From: JACCZX01 sp963791315
GTDB taxonomy: Bacteria; Pseudomonadota; Gammaproteobacteria; Burkholderiales; Burkholderiaceae_F
Direction of reading: 5' to 3'
Assembly (NCBI GenBank): GCA_963791315.1
Contig: CAWBRQ010000001.1
Location: forward strand, 186,001-250,000
Length of the DNA stretch: 64,000 nucleotides
The position numbers and the translations under genes were made by a program. Below the pieces are notes generated by a model that was not told the origin of the DNA, made no database searches, and saw only the letters and a list, made by a program, of their open reading frames with translations. This document shows, piece after piece, positions 56,594 through 64,000 of the stretch (positions are counted from its first letter, which is position 1; every line of letters starts with the position of its first letter).

Positions 56594-57697
56594 CTATGGC
56601 TTCACGGGCTCTTGCCGAATCGGCTCCGGCGGCGGGGGCTCGTTCGGCAGTTGCGCGAGGACGCTGTCCCACACTTCATCGTTGGAGTCGGTGAACCGCA
56701 GTCGCACCGGTAGCCACTGAAACTCGGGTGCCATCCAGATCTCGACCCTGCGATTTGCATCGGGTCCACGCTTGCGATCGATTTTCAGCGTCATCACGTC
56801 GGTACCGTTGATGCGAATCGCCTCGAATCCTTCGACGACGAACGAGTAGTTCTCGATGTTGCGGCGAGCGACCGCGAACGTCACCTCGGAGCCCGGCGAA
56901 AATCGCCACGGATACGCCTGTGCCAGCAGCGGCAAATGAAACTGCAACGACAGCGGATCCTGTGTGCCTTCGCCAAACGTCACCGGCTGGCCGGCGCCGC
57001 GCCCGACGAAGCTCACGGTGCTCACCTTCCAATCGAAGTCAGCGTGCAGCTCGCGATTGGCGATCTCGATTTTCTCGATGTAGTTGTTGGGTGCAATACC
57101 GAATGACTTTAACGTGCCGGTCGACCGCAGATCGAGCAACCCCGCCGGATCGACGGTGCGCAGCCAAAGTTCGTACGTCGCCTTGTCGGGATCGATCGAC
57201 CAATCGACATACGTCAGCGCCGTGATGCCGATTAGCCGTGTGTACGACGTTCGATAGACGATGCGGCCCTTGGTCGGCAACGCCTGCGCGCCGAAAGGCA
57301 GCGCAGTGGGTGGTGCGGCCTGTGCGGTCGGCGGAGGCGGCTCGGCCGCGACCGTCGGCGGGACAGGTGGGGGTTCCGGCGCCGGTTCCGGCGGCGGCGG
57401 TTCGACTATCGGCTCAGGCGCTGGAGCAGGGACGACCGGCGGCGTGATCGTGGGCGCATTGCGTTGGCGCGGTCGTGGCGCCGGCTTTGGCGGCTCTGCC
57501 TTGGGCGTGGGTGCGGGCGGCGCCAGCAGCGAAACCGACAACGTCGTCTGCGTCGCGTCCGGCGGTACGGCTGCGGACAGACCGCGCGAAAAAACGTACA
57601 GCGCCCACACGTGAAGCAGCAGCACCAGAGCAAACACCAGTGCTGCCCGCCCCAAGGACGGGCCTCGCCATCTAAGGCCGAAGACGCGGGTCGACAT
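56594..57697 (-). CDS. DUF3108 protein with TonB-like N-terminus
   Basis: 367 residues. A membrane helix (ALVFALVLLLHVWALYVFSR) at residues 15-34 is followed by a long Pro/Glu/Ala-rich linker (PEPIVEPPPPEPAPEPPPVP), then a C-terminal DUF3108 domain of beta strands (IVYRTSYTRLIGITALTYVD, RKRGPDANRRVEIWMAPEFQ). The layout resembles TonB-type periplasm-spanning proteins. ATG at 57697 was chosen because the basic region just before the helix begins there. Convergent with the small-peptide gene, 12 bases apart. Often found near FAH or PhaM genes; function unknown. Confidence 0.85.
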   Translation of the reverse strand: MSTRVFGLRWRGPSLGRAALVFALVLLLHVWALYVFSRGLSAAVPPDATQTTLSVSLLAPPAPTPKAEPPKPAPRPRQRNAPTITPPVVPAPAPEPIVEPPPPEPAPEPPPVPPTVAAEPPPPTAQAAPPTALPFGAQALPTKGRIVYRTSYTRLIGITALTYVDWSIDPDKATYELWLRTVDPAGLLDLRSTGTLKSFGIAPNNYIEKIEIANRELHADFDWKVSTVSFVGRGAGQPVTFGEGTQDPLSLQFHLPLLAQAYPWRFSPGSEVTFAVARRNIENYSFVVEGFEAIRINGTDVMTLKIDRKRGPDANRRVEIWMAPEFQWLPVRLRFTDSNDEVWDSVLAQLPNEPPPPEPIRQEPVKP

Positions 57698-57792
57698 GAT
57701 CAATTTGGACTTGCTGGCCGCGAAAGCGTGCGGCGCATCGAACCAATTTGCGAACGCTAAGATACCGTGGATATGCTCGGGTCGATCGCTCA

Positions 57793-58794
57793 ATGAAGCT
57801 AGCAACACTGACGGACGGCTCGCGTGACGGACAACTGGTCGTCGTCTCGCGCGATTTATCACTGGCGGTTATCGCCACAGCGGTGACATCGCGGCTGCAA
57901 AGCGTGCTCGACGACTGGGACTTTTTCGCACCGCAACTCGAGGATGTGTATCAAACCCTGAACGAAGGCCGCGCACGCCACGCGTTTGCATTCGACTCGA
58001 AGCGGGCGATGGCACCGCTGCCGCGTGCGTACCAGTGGGCCGACGGGTCGTCTTACGTGAATCATATCGAGCTGGTGCGTAAGGCGCGCGGTGCCGAGAT
58101 GCCGCCGTCGTTCTGGACCGACCCGCTGATGTATCAAGGCGGCAGTGACGATCTGCTCGGACCGCACGACGACATCGTGTGTCCGAGCGAAGAGCACGGC
58201 ATCGACTTCGAAGCCGAGGTTGCGGTGGTCACCGGCGACGTACCGATGGGATCGAAGCCGAAGGCGATCGGGCCGTATATTCGTTTGGTGATGCTGGTCA
58301 ACGACGTCAGCTTGCGCAATTTGATCCCGGCGGAGCTCGCCAAGGGCTTCGGATTTTTTCAGAGCAAGCCCGCCACTGCTTTCTCACCGGTTGCGATCAC
58401 GCCTGATGAGCTCGGCGATGCGTGGCGTGACAGTAAGGTTCATCGGCCGCTGACGGTGCATTGGAACGGCACCAGAGTCGGCGAGCCGAACGCGGGCAAC
58501 GATATGACGTTCAATTTCTCGCAGCTGATCGCGCATGTTGCCAAAACGCGCAACGTACGCGCCGGATCGATCATCGGCTCCGGCACCGTGTCGAACGTCG
58601 ACCGCAGCCGCGGCTACTGCTGCATCGCTGAGAAGCGCAGCCTTGAAATGATCGAGCAAGGCGCCGCAAAGACTCCGTTTATGAAGTACGGCGATCAGGT
58701 TCGCATCGAGATGTTCGATGAAGCCGGACGATCAATTTTCGGAGCGATCGAGCAGAAGGTAGTGCCATTGCAGCGCAGATCGGAGGCCGCATGA
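57793..58794 (+). CDS. Fumarylacetoacetate hydrolase family protein
   Basis: 333 residues, a longer FAH form than the one at 12624, with an N-terminal domain (KLATLTDGSRDGQLVVVSRD) before the core: PSEEHGIDFEAEVAVVTGDV (metal ligands), LVNDVSLRNLIPAEL, and GSGTVSNVDRSRG. The family hydrolyses C-C bonds in 2,4-diketo or fumarylacetoacetate-type acids. It overlaps the PhaM gene by ATGA and is divergent from the DUF3108 gene. Aromatic-acid catabolism is a plausible role, but no homogentisate genes are present. Confidence 0.87.
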   Translation: MKLATLTDGSRDGQLVVVSRDLSLAVIATAVTSRLQSVLDDWDFFAPQLEDVYQTLNEGRARHAFAFDSKRAMAPLPRAYQWADGSSYVNHIELVRKARGAEMPPSFWTDPLMYQGGSDDLLGPHDDIVCPSEEHGIDFEAEVAVVTGDVPMGSKPKAIGPYIRLVMLVNDVSLRNLIPAELAKGFGFFQSKPATAFSPVAITPDELGDAWRDSKVHRPLTVHWNGTRVGEPNAGNDMTFNFSQLIAHVAKTRNVRAGSIIGSGTVSNVDRSRGYCCIAEKRSLEMIEQGAAKTPFMKYGDQVRIEMFDEAGRSIFGAIEQKVVPLQRRSEAA

Positions 58795-59456
58795 CAACCA
58801 AGCGTTCCGGCAGTTTGCCTTTCATCAATCCGGTCGGCGACAGTCTTGAACTGATGAAAAAGATGTGGGGCTTCGCCGGGCTTCCCGGATTACCGAGCGC
58901 AGGAAACCTCGCGTCGATGGCCGCGCGTATTCCGCAGCAACTGCCGAATATGTTCGCACCCACGCTGGACGTCAACGAGCTTGAAAAACGTATCGCCGAT
59001 CTACGCGCGGTCGAGCAGTGGCTTGAGCTGAACGCCGGCATACTGCGCACGACGATTCAAAGCCTCGAGGTGCAACGCGCGACGATTGCAACGCTAAAGG
59101 GGATCAGTGGCGCGATGATGGCACCGATGCTCGGCCGACCCGAAACATCGCCGAGTGCTGCCGCGGAATCCACCGCCCGAAGTCGCGCTCGGGCTTGCTG
59201 CGATGAAGGCCGAAGAGTCAAGCTCGGCTCTTGCGGTTCCGGCACCGCCGCGCCGAAGAAATCGCGCCGGCGTCCAAGCAAGCCGCTATCCAATCAATCA
59301 GCGGCCGCCGCTGCGCCGCTAAACCCCGCTGCCTGGTGGAGCACGTTGCAGGACCAATTCACGAAGATCGCGACCGCCGCCACCACCAGTCCGAGCGCAA
59401 CGCCCGCAAAAGCTGCCAAGAAGAAGGCAGCGAAGCGCCGTAAGAAGCGCAGCTAG
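58791..59456 (+). CDS. phaM: PhaM-type polyhydroxyalkanoate granule protein (compensated frameshifts)
   Basis: 221 residues. The N-terminal PhaM part has FINPVGDSLELMKKMWGF, then APTLDVNELEKRIADLRAVE and QWLELNAGILRTTIQSLEVQ, the conserved helical block. The C-terminus is a Lys/Ala-rich DNA-binding tail (PAKAAKKKAAKRRKKRS). Between about 59165 and 59245 the frame is wrong: the alternative reading PPEVALGLAAMKAEESSSAL is more natural, so two compensating indels are likely. In this family the protein links granules to the nucleoid and activates the polymer synthase. Its presence supports a betaproteobacterial origin. Confidence 0.85.
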   Translation: MTTKRSGSLPFINPVGDSLELMKKMWGFAGLPGLPSAGNLASMAARIPQQLPNMFAPTLDVNELEKRIADLRAVEQWLELNAGILRTTIQSLEVQRATIATLKGISGAMMAPMLGRPETSPSAAAESTARSRARACCDEGRRVKLGSCGSGTAAPKKSRRRPSKPLSNQSAAAAAPLNPAAWWSTLQDQFTKIATAATTSPSATPAKAAKKKAAKRRKKRS

Positions 59457-60706
59457 CCAATCGGCTCTTCGATGATCGGTACTGCGGGCGCGGCATCGAG
59501 CGTCTCGATACTGCCGACCCACCATATCGCCACCAGTGTGGCGGCCGCCGCAATCCATCCGACCCAGTTGTAGTGCAAGAGCGCGCCCGACGGCAGGCGC
59601 TGGACCAGCGTCCCGCTCAAGGTAGCCGCCAATGCCGGAACCGATCTGCATCACCGAACCGTTCAACGTCATGAAGGCCGCGCGTCCGCCGGGACGAGCC
59701 GCGCTCGTGACGACCGCCATGCCAGGCACCATCCGTCCTGACACCAGAACGAAGAACAAGACGGCAATGGCGAGTGTTCCAAACAGCGATAACGTCGGCG
59801 CGTGCGTGACCATTAACAGCGGTGCTATCGACATCGCCGCAATCCAGCGATACACCTTGCGCTTTCCCGAACGGTCGGCCCAGCGCCCGAACCAGCGTGC
59901 GGTGAAGAAAGTAGCGACACCCCCTGCCAGGTACACCAGAGGCAATTGCGCTTCGGGCAGGCCCATATTCGACGTCATGTACAGACTGATGTACGGAATC
60001 ACCATGAAGCCCGAGATCATCATCAGCAGCGTGAACAGAAACGCGCGTAAGTGATTGGGAAAGGTGAGCGTGCGCAGGAACTCGCTCCACAGCGCGCGTT
60101 CATGTTGCTTCTCGGCCGCGATATCGACCACATGCGAAACGTTCGGCAGCGTGCGCCGCGCGATCCACGCGTTGATCGCGCCAGAGACTGCAACGAGGAC
60201 AAACGCAGCGCGCCAGTTGAATGCGTTCGACAGCAGCAACGCGAGCGGCACGCCCGCCACGGTCGCGATGGCAAATGAAGTCATCACCACGCCCGTGGCG
60301 TGTCCGCGCCGCGCTTCGGGAATCGTGTCGCCAATGACGGTGAATATGACGCCGTAGAGCACGCCCCCGAACATGCCGGCGAGGGCGCGCGCGATGAGCA
60401 GCAGCGGGAAGCTCTGCGCGCTGGCGGTGACAGCCGCCGAGCGCGACGAAGCCCACGTACACCGCGAGCAGCAGTCGCTTGCGCTCGAACCTCTCGATAA
60501 CTACCGCAGCGACAATGCCCGCAATCGCACGCGGCAAACGTGTAGGCAGAAATGAGCCAGCCGAACTGTTGCGTGCTCAGCTCGAACACCCGCGTGAACT
60601 GCGGCGCGAGAGGCATGATCACCATGAAATCGAGCGCGGTGGTGAACTGGATTGCCGCCAGAGTCAGCAGCATGCGGCGCTCGCGCGCCGGGTCGAGGGT
60701 CTGCAC
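59453..60706 (-). CDS. MFS transporter (frameshifted)
   Basis: About 418 residues, twelve-helix major facilitator. It begins MQTLDPARERRMLLTLAAIQ at 60706 and has FTTALDFMVIMPLAPQFTRV and the motif RALAGMFGGVLYGVIFTVIG. Frame changes near 60538, 60430 and 59620; the last piece ends with WIAAAATLVAIWWVGSIE and EEPIG. The stop overlaps the PhaM stop by a few bases on the other strand. Substrate unknown; it stands next to an SDR gene in the same direction. Confidence 0.87.
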
Positions 60707-60717
60707 GTGACGTTGCG

Positions 60718-61500
60718 CTACACGGTGTAGTTCAGTGCGAGCCTTCCACCGTCGGGATACACCGTGGTTCCGGTCATGTACGACGCATCGTCGCTGGCAA
60801 GAAACAACGCGACCTTCGCGATCTCATCGGGCTCACCCAGGCGTTGCAGCGGTGTGCGCGACATGATGCGGTTGCGCGCCGGGCCATCGGTCAACACCGC
60901 TTTCTTCAGCATGTCGGTGGCGATCGATCCGGGGCCTATCCCCATTACGCGAATTCCGTGCGGCGCAAGCGCCAGCGCCATCACTTTCGTTAGCTGATTG
61001 AGCCCGCCCTTGCTGACCGTGTACGCCACCTGATTCGGTATCGCCACGACTGAATTGATGCTCGACATGTTGATGATGACGCCGCGCTGACCGTCGGCTC
61101 GCGCAGGTTGCGACGCCATGCGGCGTGCGCCCGCCTGTCCGCACAGAAACGCACCTTTCAAATTGACGCGCAGCACGCGATCGAAATCTTCCTCCGCCAG
61201 CTCCAGAAACTCGGCACCGTGCACGATCCCCGCGTTATTGACAACGATGTCGATCCGATCGAATTGCGTGACCGCTTTATCGATCAACGCCGTGCAATCG
61301 CGCGCAACGCCAACATCGGCACGCTGAAAAATCGCGTTACCACCGGCGCTGACGATCTCGTCGACCAGCGCTAACGCGCTGGTTTCATTGACGTCGCCGA
61401 TCACGACCTTCGCGCCTTGCGCGGCAAATAAACGCGCGCAGGCGGCGCCAATCCCCTGCGCCGCGCCGGTGATAACCGCTACTCGTTCAGCTAGCTTCAT
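60718..61500 (-). CDS. SDR-family oxidoreductase
   Basis: 260 residues. Cofactor motif TGAAQGIGAACARLF, NNAG, catalytic Ser in NMSSINS and YTVSK pair; ends DGGRLALNYTV. Classical SDR of the sugar-alcohol or ketoacid dehydrogenase type; the substrate is not clear. It is divergent from the RraA-like gene across a 90-base region with an inverted repeat (61542-61573) and lies 11 bases upstream of the MFS gene in the same direction. Confidence 0.87.
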   Translation of the reverse strand: MKLAERVAVITGAAQGIGAACARLFAAQGAKVVIGDVNETSALALVDEIVSAGGNAIFQRADVGVARDCTALIDKAVTQFDRIDIVVNNAGIVHGAEFLELAEEDFDRVLRVNLKGAFLCGQAGARRMASQPARADGQRGVIINMSSINSVVAIPNQVAYTVSKGGLNQLTKVMALALAPHGIRVMGIGPGSIATDMLKKAVLTDGPARNRIMSRTPLQRLGEPDEIAKVALFLASDDASYMTGTTVYPDGGRLALNYTV

Positions 61501-61541
61501 GGACTCTCAAGTGTGCAGTATGGCAAGCTTCTCTCAATCGC

Positions 61542-61573
61542 ATTCTTGCATTGATAACGTGCATTGCAAGATT
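61542..61573. promoter_or_regulatory. Inverted repeat between SDR and RraA-like genes
   Basis: Arms ATTCTTGCA (61542-61550) and TGCAAGATT (61565-61573) match at 8 of 9 bases around a 14-base centre. The divergent position suggests an operator for a regulator not encoded here. Confidence 0.4.
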
Positions 61574-61591
61574 CCTCCAACAGGAGACACC

Positions 61592-62320
61592 ATGGATACG
61601 GAAGCCTTGCCGCTTGACGACGCCGTTGCTCGCACGCTGTCCGGAGTGACAACAGCGACGCTGACCACCGTGCTGCTCAAAAAAGGGCTGCGCAACGTGT
61701 GGATGCGCGGATCGCGATCGCTGCGCTCAGGGCAAGGACGCGTTGTCGGACGTGCGTTCACGCTGCGTTTCGTACCCGTGCGCGAGGACCTCGCCACGCC
61801 GGAGTCGTGGAACTCACCGATCTCGACGCGAGCCGCGATCGAGAAAATGCCAGCAGGCTGTTTGGTCGTGGTGGATGCCATGGGCGTCACGGACGCCGGC
61901 ATTTTTGGCGACATCCTGTGCGCACGCATGAAGAAGCGCGGCGTCGCCGGCTTGATTACCGATGGCACCGTGCGCGACATGGCGGGCGTGCTCAGCACCA
62001 ACTTACCGGTGTGGTGCAACGGTGTTGCTGCGCCGCCTTCGGTAGCGGGCCTCACGTTCGTTGGTTGGCAGCAGCCGATTGGCTGCGGCGGCGTGGCCAT
62101 CTTCCCGAACGATGTAGTGGTGGCGGACGATGACGGCGCGGTGGTGATACCCGCGGCGCTATTGGATCAGGTGATTGCGGCCTCGGTCGAACAGGAGCGT
62201 CTGGAGGGCTGGATCATGGGCCAGGTCGAATCCGGGCAAGCACTGCCCGGGCTATACCCGCCGAACGAGGTGAACAAAGCTGCGTACCAAGTGTGGGCGA
62301 GCAAACAGGCTGACGGTTAA
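61592..62320 (+). CDS. RraA-like protein (HMG/CHA aldolase-type fold)
   Basis: 242 residues. DDAVARTLSGVTTATLTTVL, GRVVGRAFTLRFVPVRED, DAGIFGDILCARMKKRGVAG, LITDGTVRDMAG and NDVVVADDDGAVVIPAALLD fit the RraA/4-hydroxy-4-methyl-2-oxoglutarate aldolase family. The GDI...D-G-x-x-R-D pattern is the metal and substrate site of the aldolase members. A C-C lyase role in the neighbouring uronate pathway is possible but not proven. ATG at 61592 follows AGGAGA. Confidence 0.83.
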   Translation: MDTEALPLDDAVARTLSGVTTATLTTVLLKKGLRNVWMRGSRSLRSGQGRVVGRAFTLRFVPVREDLATPESWNSPISTRAAIEKMPAGCLVVVDAMGVTDAGIFGDILCARMKKRGVAGLITDGTVRDMAGVLSTNLPVWCNGVAAPPSVAGLTFVGWQQPIGCGGVAIFPNDVVVADDDGAVVIPAALLDQVIAASVEQERLEGWIMGQVESGQALPGLYPPNEVNKAAYQVWASKQADG

Positions 62321-62325
62321 GCGGA

Positions 62326-63162
62326 TCAGCGAAAGCCGTACAGCTCGGCGGGGTTGTCGACCAGGATTTTTCTGCGCGTCGCATCGTCCGGCGCCCAATC
62401 CAATAACAGGTCGATTAGATCGGCGTCGTCCGGAATGGCGTCCCGCGGAGCTGACGGGTGCGGCCAGTTGCTTGCCCACAGCATGCGTTCCGGCGCGTGC
62501 TTCACCAGCGCCCTGGCGAGACGACTAACGTCTTCGTACTTCGGTGCGCCGCTTTTCGAAGTCTCATACGGCGCCGAGAGCTTCACCCAGCAGCGCCCGG
62601 TGTCGAGCAGGCCTAGCAATGATTTGAATGCTTCATGGTCAGGAGTGACGGGTTCCAGATATTTCCCGTTGTGATCAATGACGAATTTGCCTGGAAGCTT
62701 CTTAATCGTGTCTTCGAATTGCGGCAGCTCGCGACCGTCAAGTTGAATGTTGGCGTGCCAACCGGCCGGATGCACACGCGCCATCACATCGTGCATGCGA
62801 TCGAAGCCAACCGCGCCCCACGGCAGCTGAAAGATGCGTTGCGCAATGATCCCGCCCTCGGTCAGCCACGCAATATCGGCGTCTGACACGCCCGGTTTGA
62901 CGACACCGACGCCTTTGGCGCCAGGCCCGAGTGCGTTGATCGCCGCCAGCGTCACGCGATTGTCGTCCTGATAGGCGTTGGGCTGCACCACGATCACGCG
63001 CGACAGGCCAAGGCGCTGCTGCACCTCCCGATACTGTCCCTCACGGAAGTTTCCGGGCAATGGAGGGCCGCCAGCCGCGGCTGGAACCTGGCTGTCGTAA
63101 ATGTGCATGTGCGTGTCGGTCGCGCCGGCCGGCACCGTCAGCTTCGGTTTGCGGACGCTCAT
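62326..63162 (-). CDS. Amidohydrolase-2 family protein (aldarolactone isomerase/hydrolase-like)
   Basis: 278 residues. TIM-barrel metal motif DTHMHIYD, GVGVVKPGVSD, VIDHNGK and MLWASNWPHPS. This subgroup holds galactarolactone isomerase and pyrone-dicarboxylate hydrolase. The start overlaps the uronate dehydrogenase stop by ATGA, so it most likely acts on the aldarolactone that dehydrogenase makes. It is convergent with the RraA-like gene. Confidence 0.85.
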   Translation of the reverse strand: MSVRKPKLTVPAGATDTHMHIYDSQVPAAAGGPPLPGNFREGQYREVQQRLGLSRVIVVQPNAYQDDNRVTLAAINALGPGAKGVGVVKPGVSDADIAWLTEGGIIAQRIFQLPWGAVGFDRMHDVMARVHPAGWHANIQLDGRELPQFEDTIKKLPGKFVIDHNGKYLEPVTPDHEAFKSLLGLLDTGRCWVKLSAPYETSKSGAPKYEDVSRLARALVKHAPERMLWASNWPHPSAPRDAIPDDADLIDLLLDWAPDDATRRKILVDNPAELYGFR

Positions 63163-63980
63163 TTTTTTCTCTTCTTCTTCGGCAGCGGTGCCGGGTTCAG
63201 TACTTCCTCGGCCACGGTGAAAATTCCGCCCTGGTACATCTCGGCGGTGGGGTCGCCACCGGGCTTCTCGCGCTCCAAAACTTCCTTCGCGTAGTCCTCG
63301 GCGTCATCCATCGGTTTGTAGCCTAGCCGGTAGGCATTCGAGTTGTCGTACCAGCTGCGCTTGTTGCCCGACACGCCGTAAACGATTTCGAATCGGATAT
63401 CCGGATGCTCGATGCCGATCGTGACGAGCTGCGCCAGATCGCGCGGAGAAAGCCAGATAGACAGTCGCCGCTTGTCGATCGGCACTGGGTTGACGTTACC
63501 CACGCGTATGCAGAACACCTGCATGCCGTATTTGTCGGCGTACAAGCTGCCGAGCGCTTCGCCGAAGACCTTGGAGACGCCGTAGCGACCGTCGGGTTTT
63601 GGATAGACGCGGTGGTCGATGGTTTGATCGCGCCGGTAAAAGCCCGTCGCGTGATTCGACGTAGGGAAAAGGATCCGCCTGACGCCGTTCCGGTGCGCCG
63701 CCTCGAACATGTTGTAGCAGCCAATGATGTTGGCGTTGAGGATCGCGCTCCACGGACCTTCGACCGAGTAGCCGCCGAGATGCACGATCGCGTCGACACC
63801 CTTCGTGATGCGAAGGGCATCGGAGAATTTCGAGATATCCGCGCGAACGAATTTTTCTTCGCGGTTGATTTTTTTCAGCGAACGAAGATCGGAAACCTTC
63901 AACACATACTTCCCTGCCAATTCACGCCGCAGGTGCGTGCCGACGTCACCCGCGGCGCCGGTAATCAGAATGGTCTTCAT
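63159..63980 (-). CDS. udh: Uronate dehydrogenase
   Basis: 273 residues, extended SDR. Cofactor motif TGAAGDVGTHLRREL, catalytic YGVSK preceded by SNHATGFYRRD, VNPVPIDKRRLSIW and SGNKRSWYDNSNAYRLGYKP closely follow bacterial uronate dehydrogenases, which oxidise D-glucuronate or D-galacturonate to the aldarolactone with NAD. A Lys/Arg-rich tail (LPKKKRKK) ends the protein. First gene of the pair with the amidohydrolase; the start lies 20 bases from the window end. Confidence 0.88.
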   Translation of the reverse strand: MKTILITGAAGDVGTHLRRELAGKYVLKVSDLRSLKKINREEKFVRADISKFSDALRITKGVDAIVHLGGYSVEGPWSAILNANIIGCYNMFEAAHRNGVRRILFPTSNHATGFYRRDQTIDHRVYPKPDGRYGVSKVFGEALGSLYADKYGMQVFCIRVGNVNPVPIDKRRLSIWLSPRDLAQLVTIGIEHPDIRFEIVYGVSGNKRSWYDNSNAYRLGYKPMDDAEDYAKEVLEREKPGGDPTAEMYQGGIFTVAEEVLNPAPLPKKKRKK

Positions 63981-64000
63981 GAATTCGCAGAGTCAATGGC

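Overview
The window looks like chromosomal DNA of a betaproteobacterium, most likely Burkholderiales. The base composition is GC-rich, there is a Bug/TctC receptor, a PhaM-type polyhydroxyalkanoate granule protein and several aldarate-catabolism genes; this placement is inferred from gene content. No rRNA, tRNA, insertion sequence, prophage or CRISPR array was seen. Many otherwise well-conserved genes are interrupted by single-base frame changes, often in compensating pairs. I read these mostly as assembly or sequencing errors, so boundaries inside such genes are approximate.

Layout. 1-4616: end of a type II secretion operon (gspD C-terminus, a Pro-rich/SPOR protein, gspE, gspF). 4679-6278: a Spy-like chaperone and a Cys-rich secreted protein. 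6321-27318: a large sugar-acid catabolic region. It holds a GntR regulator with a TRAP transporter and UxaA-type dehydratase; a divergent SDR, FAH-family hydrolase and 2-hydroxyacid dehydrogenase; gudD with an orphan TctC receptor; garD; and a six-gene unit of IlvD-type dehydratase, 2-hydroxyacid dehydrogenase and sugar ABC transporter, divergent from another SDR. Two almost identical operators (11698-11720 and 26500-26522) probably join the two divergent units in one GntR regulon.

27320-32247: lipoproteins, a YCF48-like propeller, an Ldh-family reductase and an aminotransferase. 32360-36483: a DUF4331, lipoprotein, TPR and HupE/UreJ cluster. 36486-44339: Dcp peptidase, a DUF1800/DUF1501 pair, a membrane protein and an M13 peptidase. 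44582-50882: a fused indolepyruvate oxidoreductase and a TonB-dependent receptor.

50935-56582 is the most interesting part. It encodes an ECF sigma factor of the kinase-associated type, with DPTS where ordinary ECF sigmas carry an acidic motif, followed by a transmembrane Ser/Thr kinase with a TPR-like tail. Three intergenic sites with the exact form TGTCCGG-N16-CGTC lie before the kinase, a di-haem MauG/CcpA-like lipoprotein and a 56-residue secreted peptide. The last two genes also share a 5' leader with two tandem hairpins. This looks like a self-contained signalling regulon.

56594-63980: DUF3108 protein, FAH-family hydrolase, PhaM, MFS transporter, SDR, RraA-like protein, amidohydrolase and uronate dehydrogenase. 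The last genes would convert hexuronates to aldarates, feeding the GarD/GudD steps encoded about 45 kb away.
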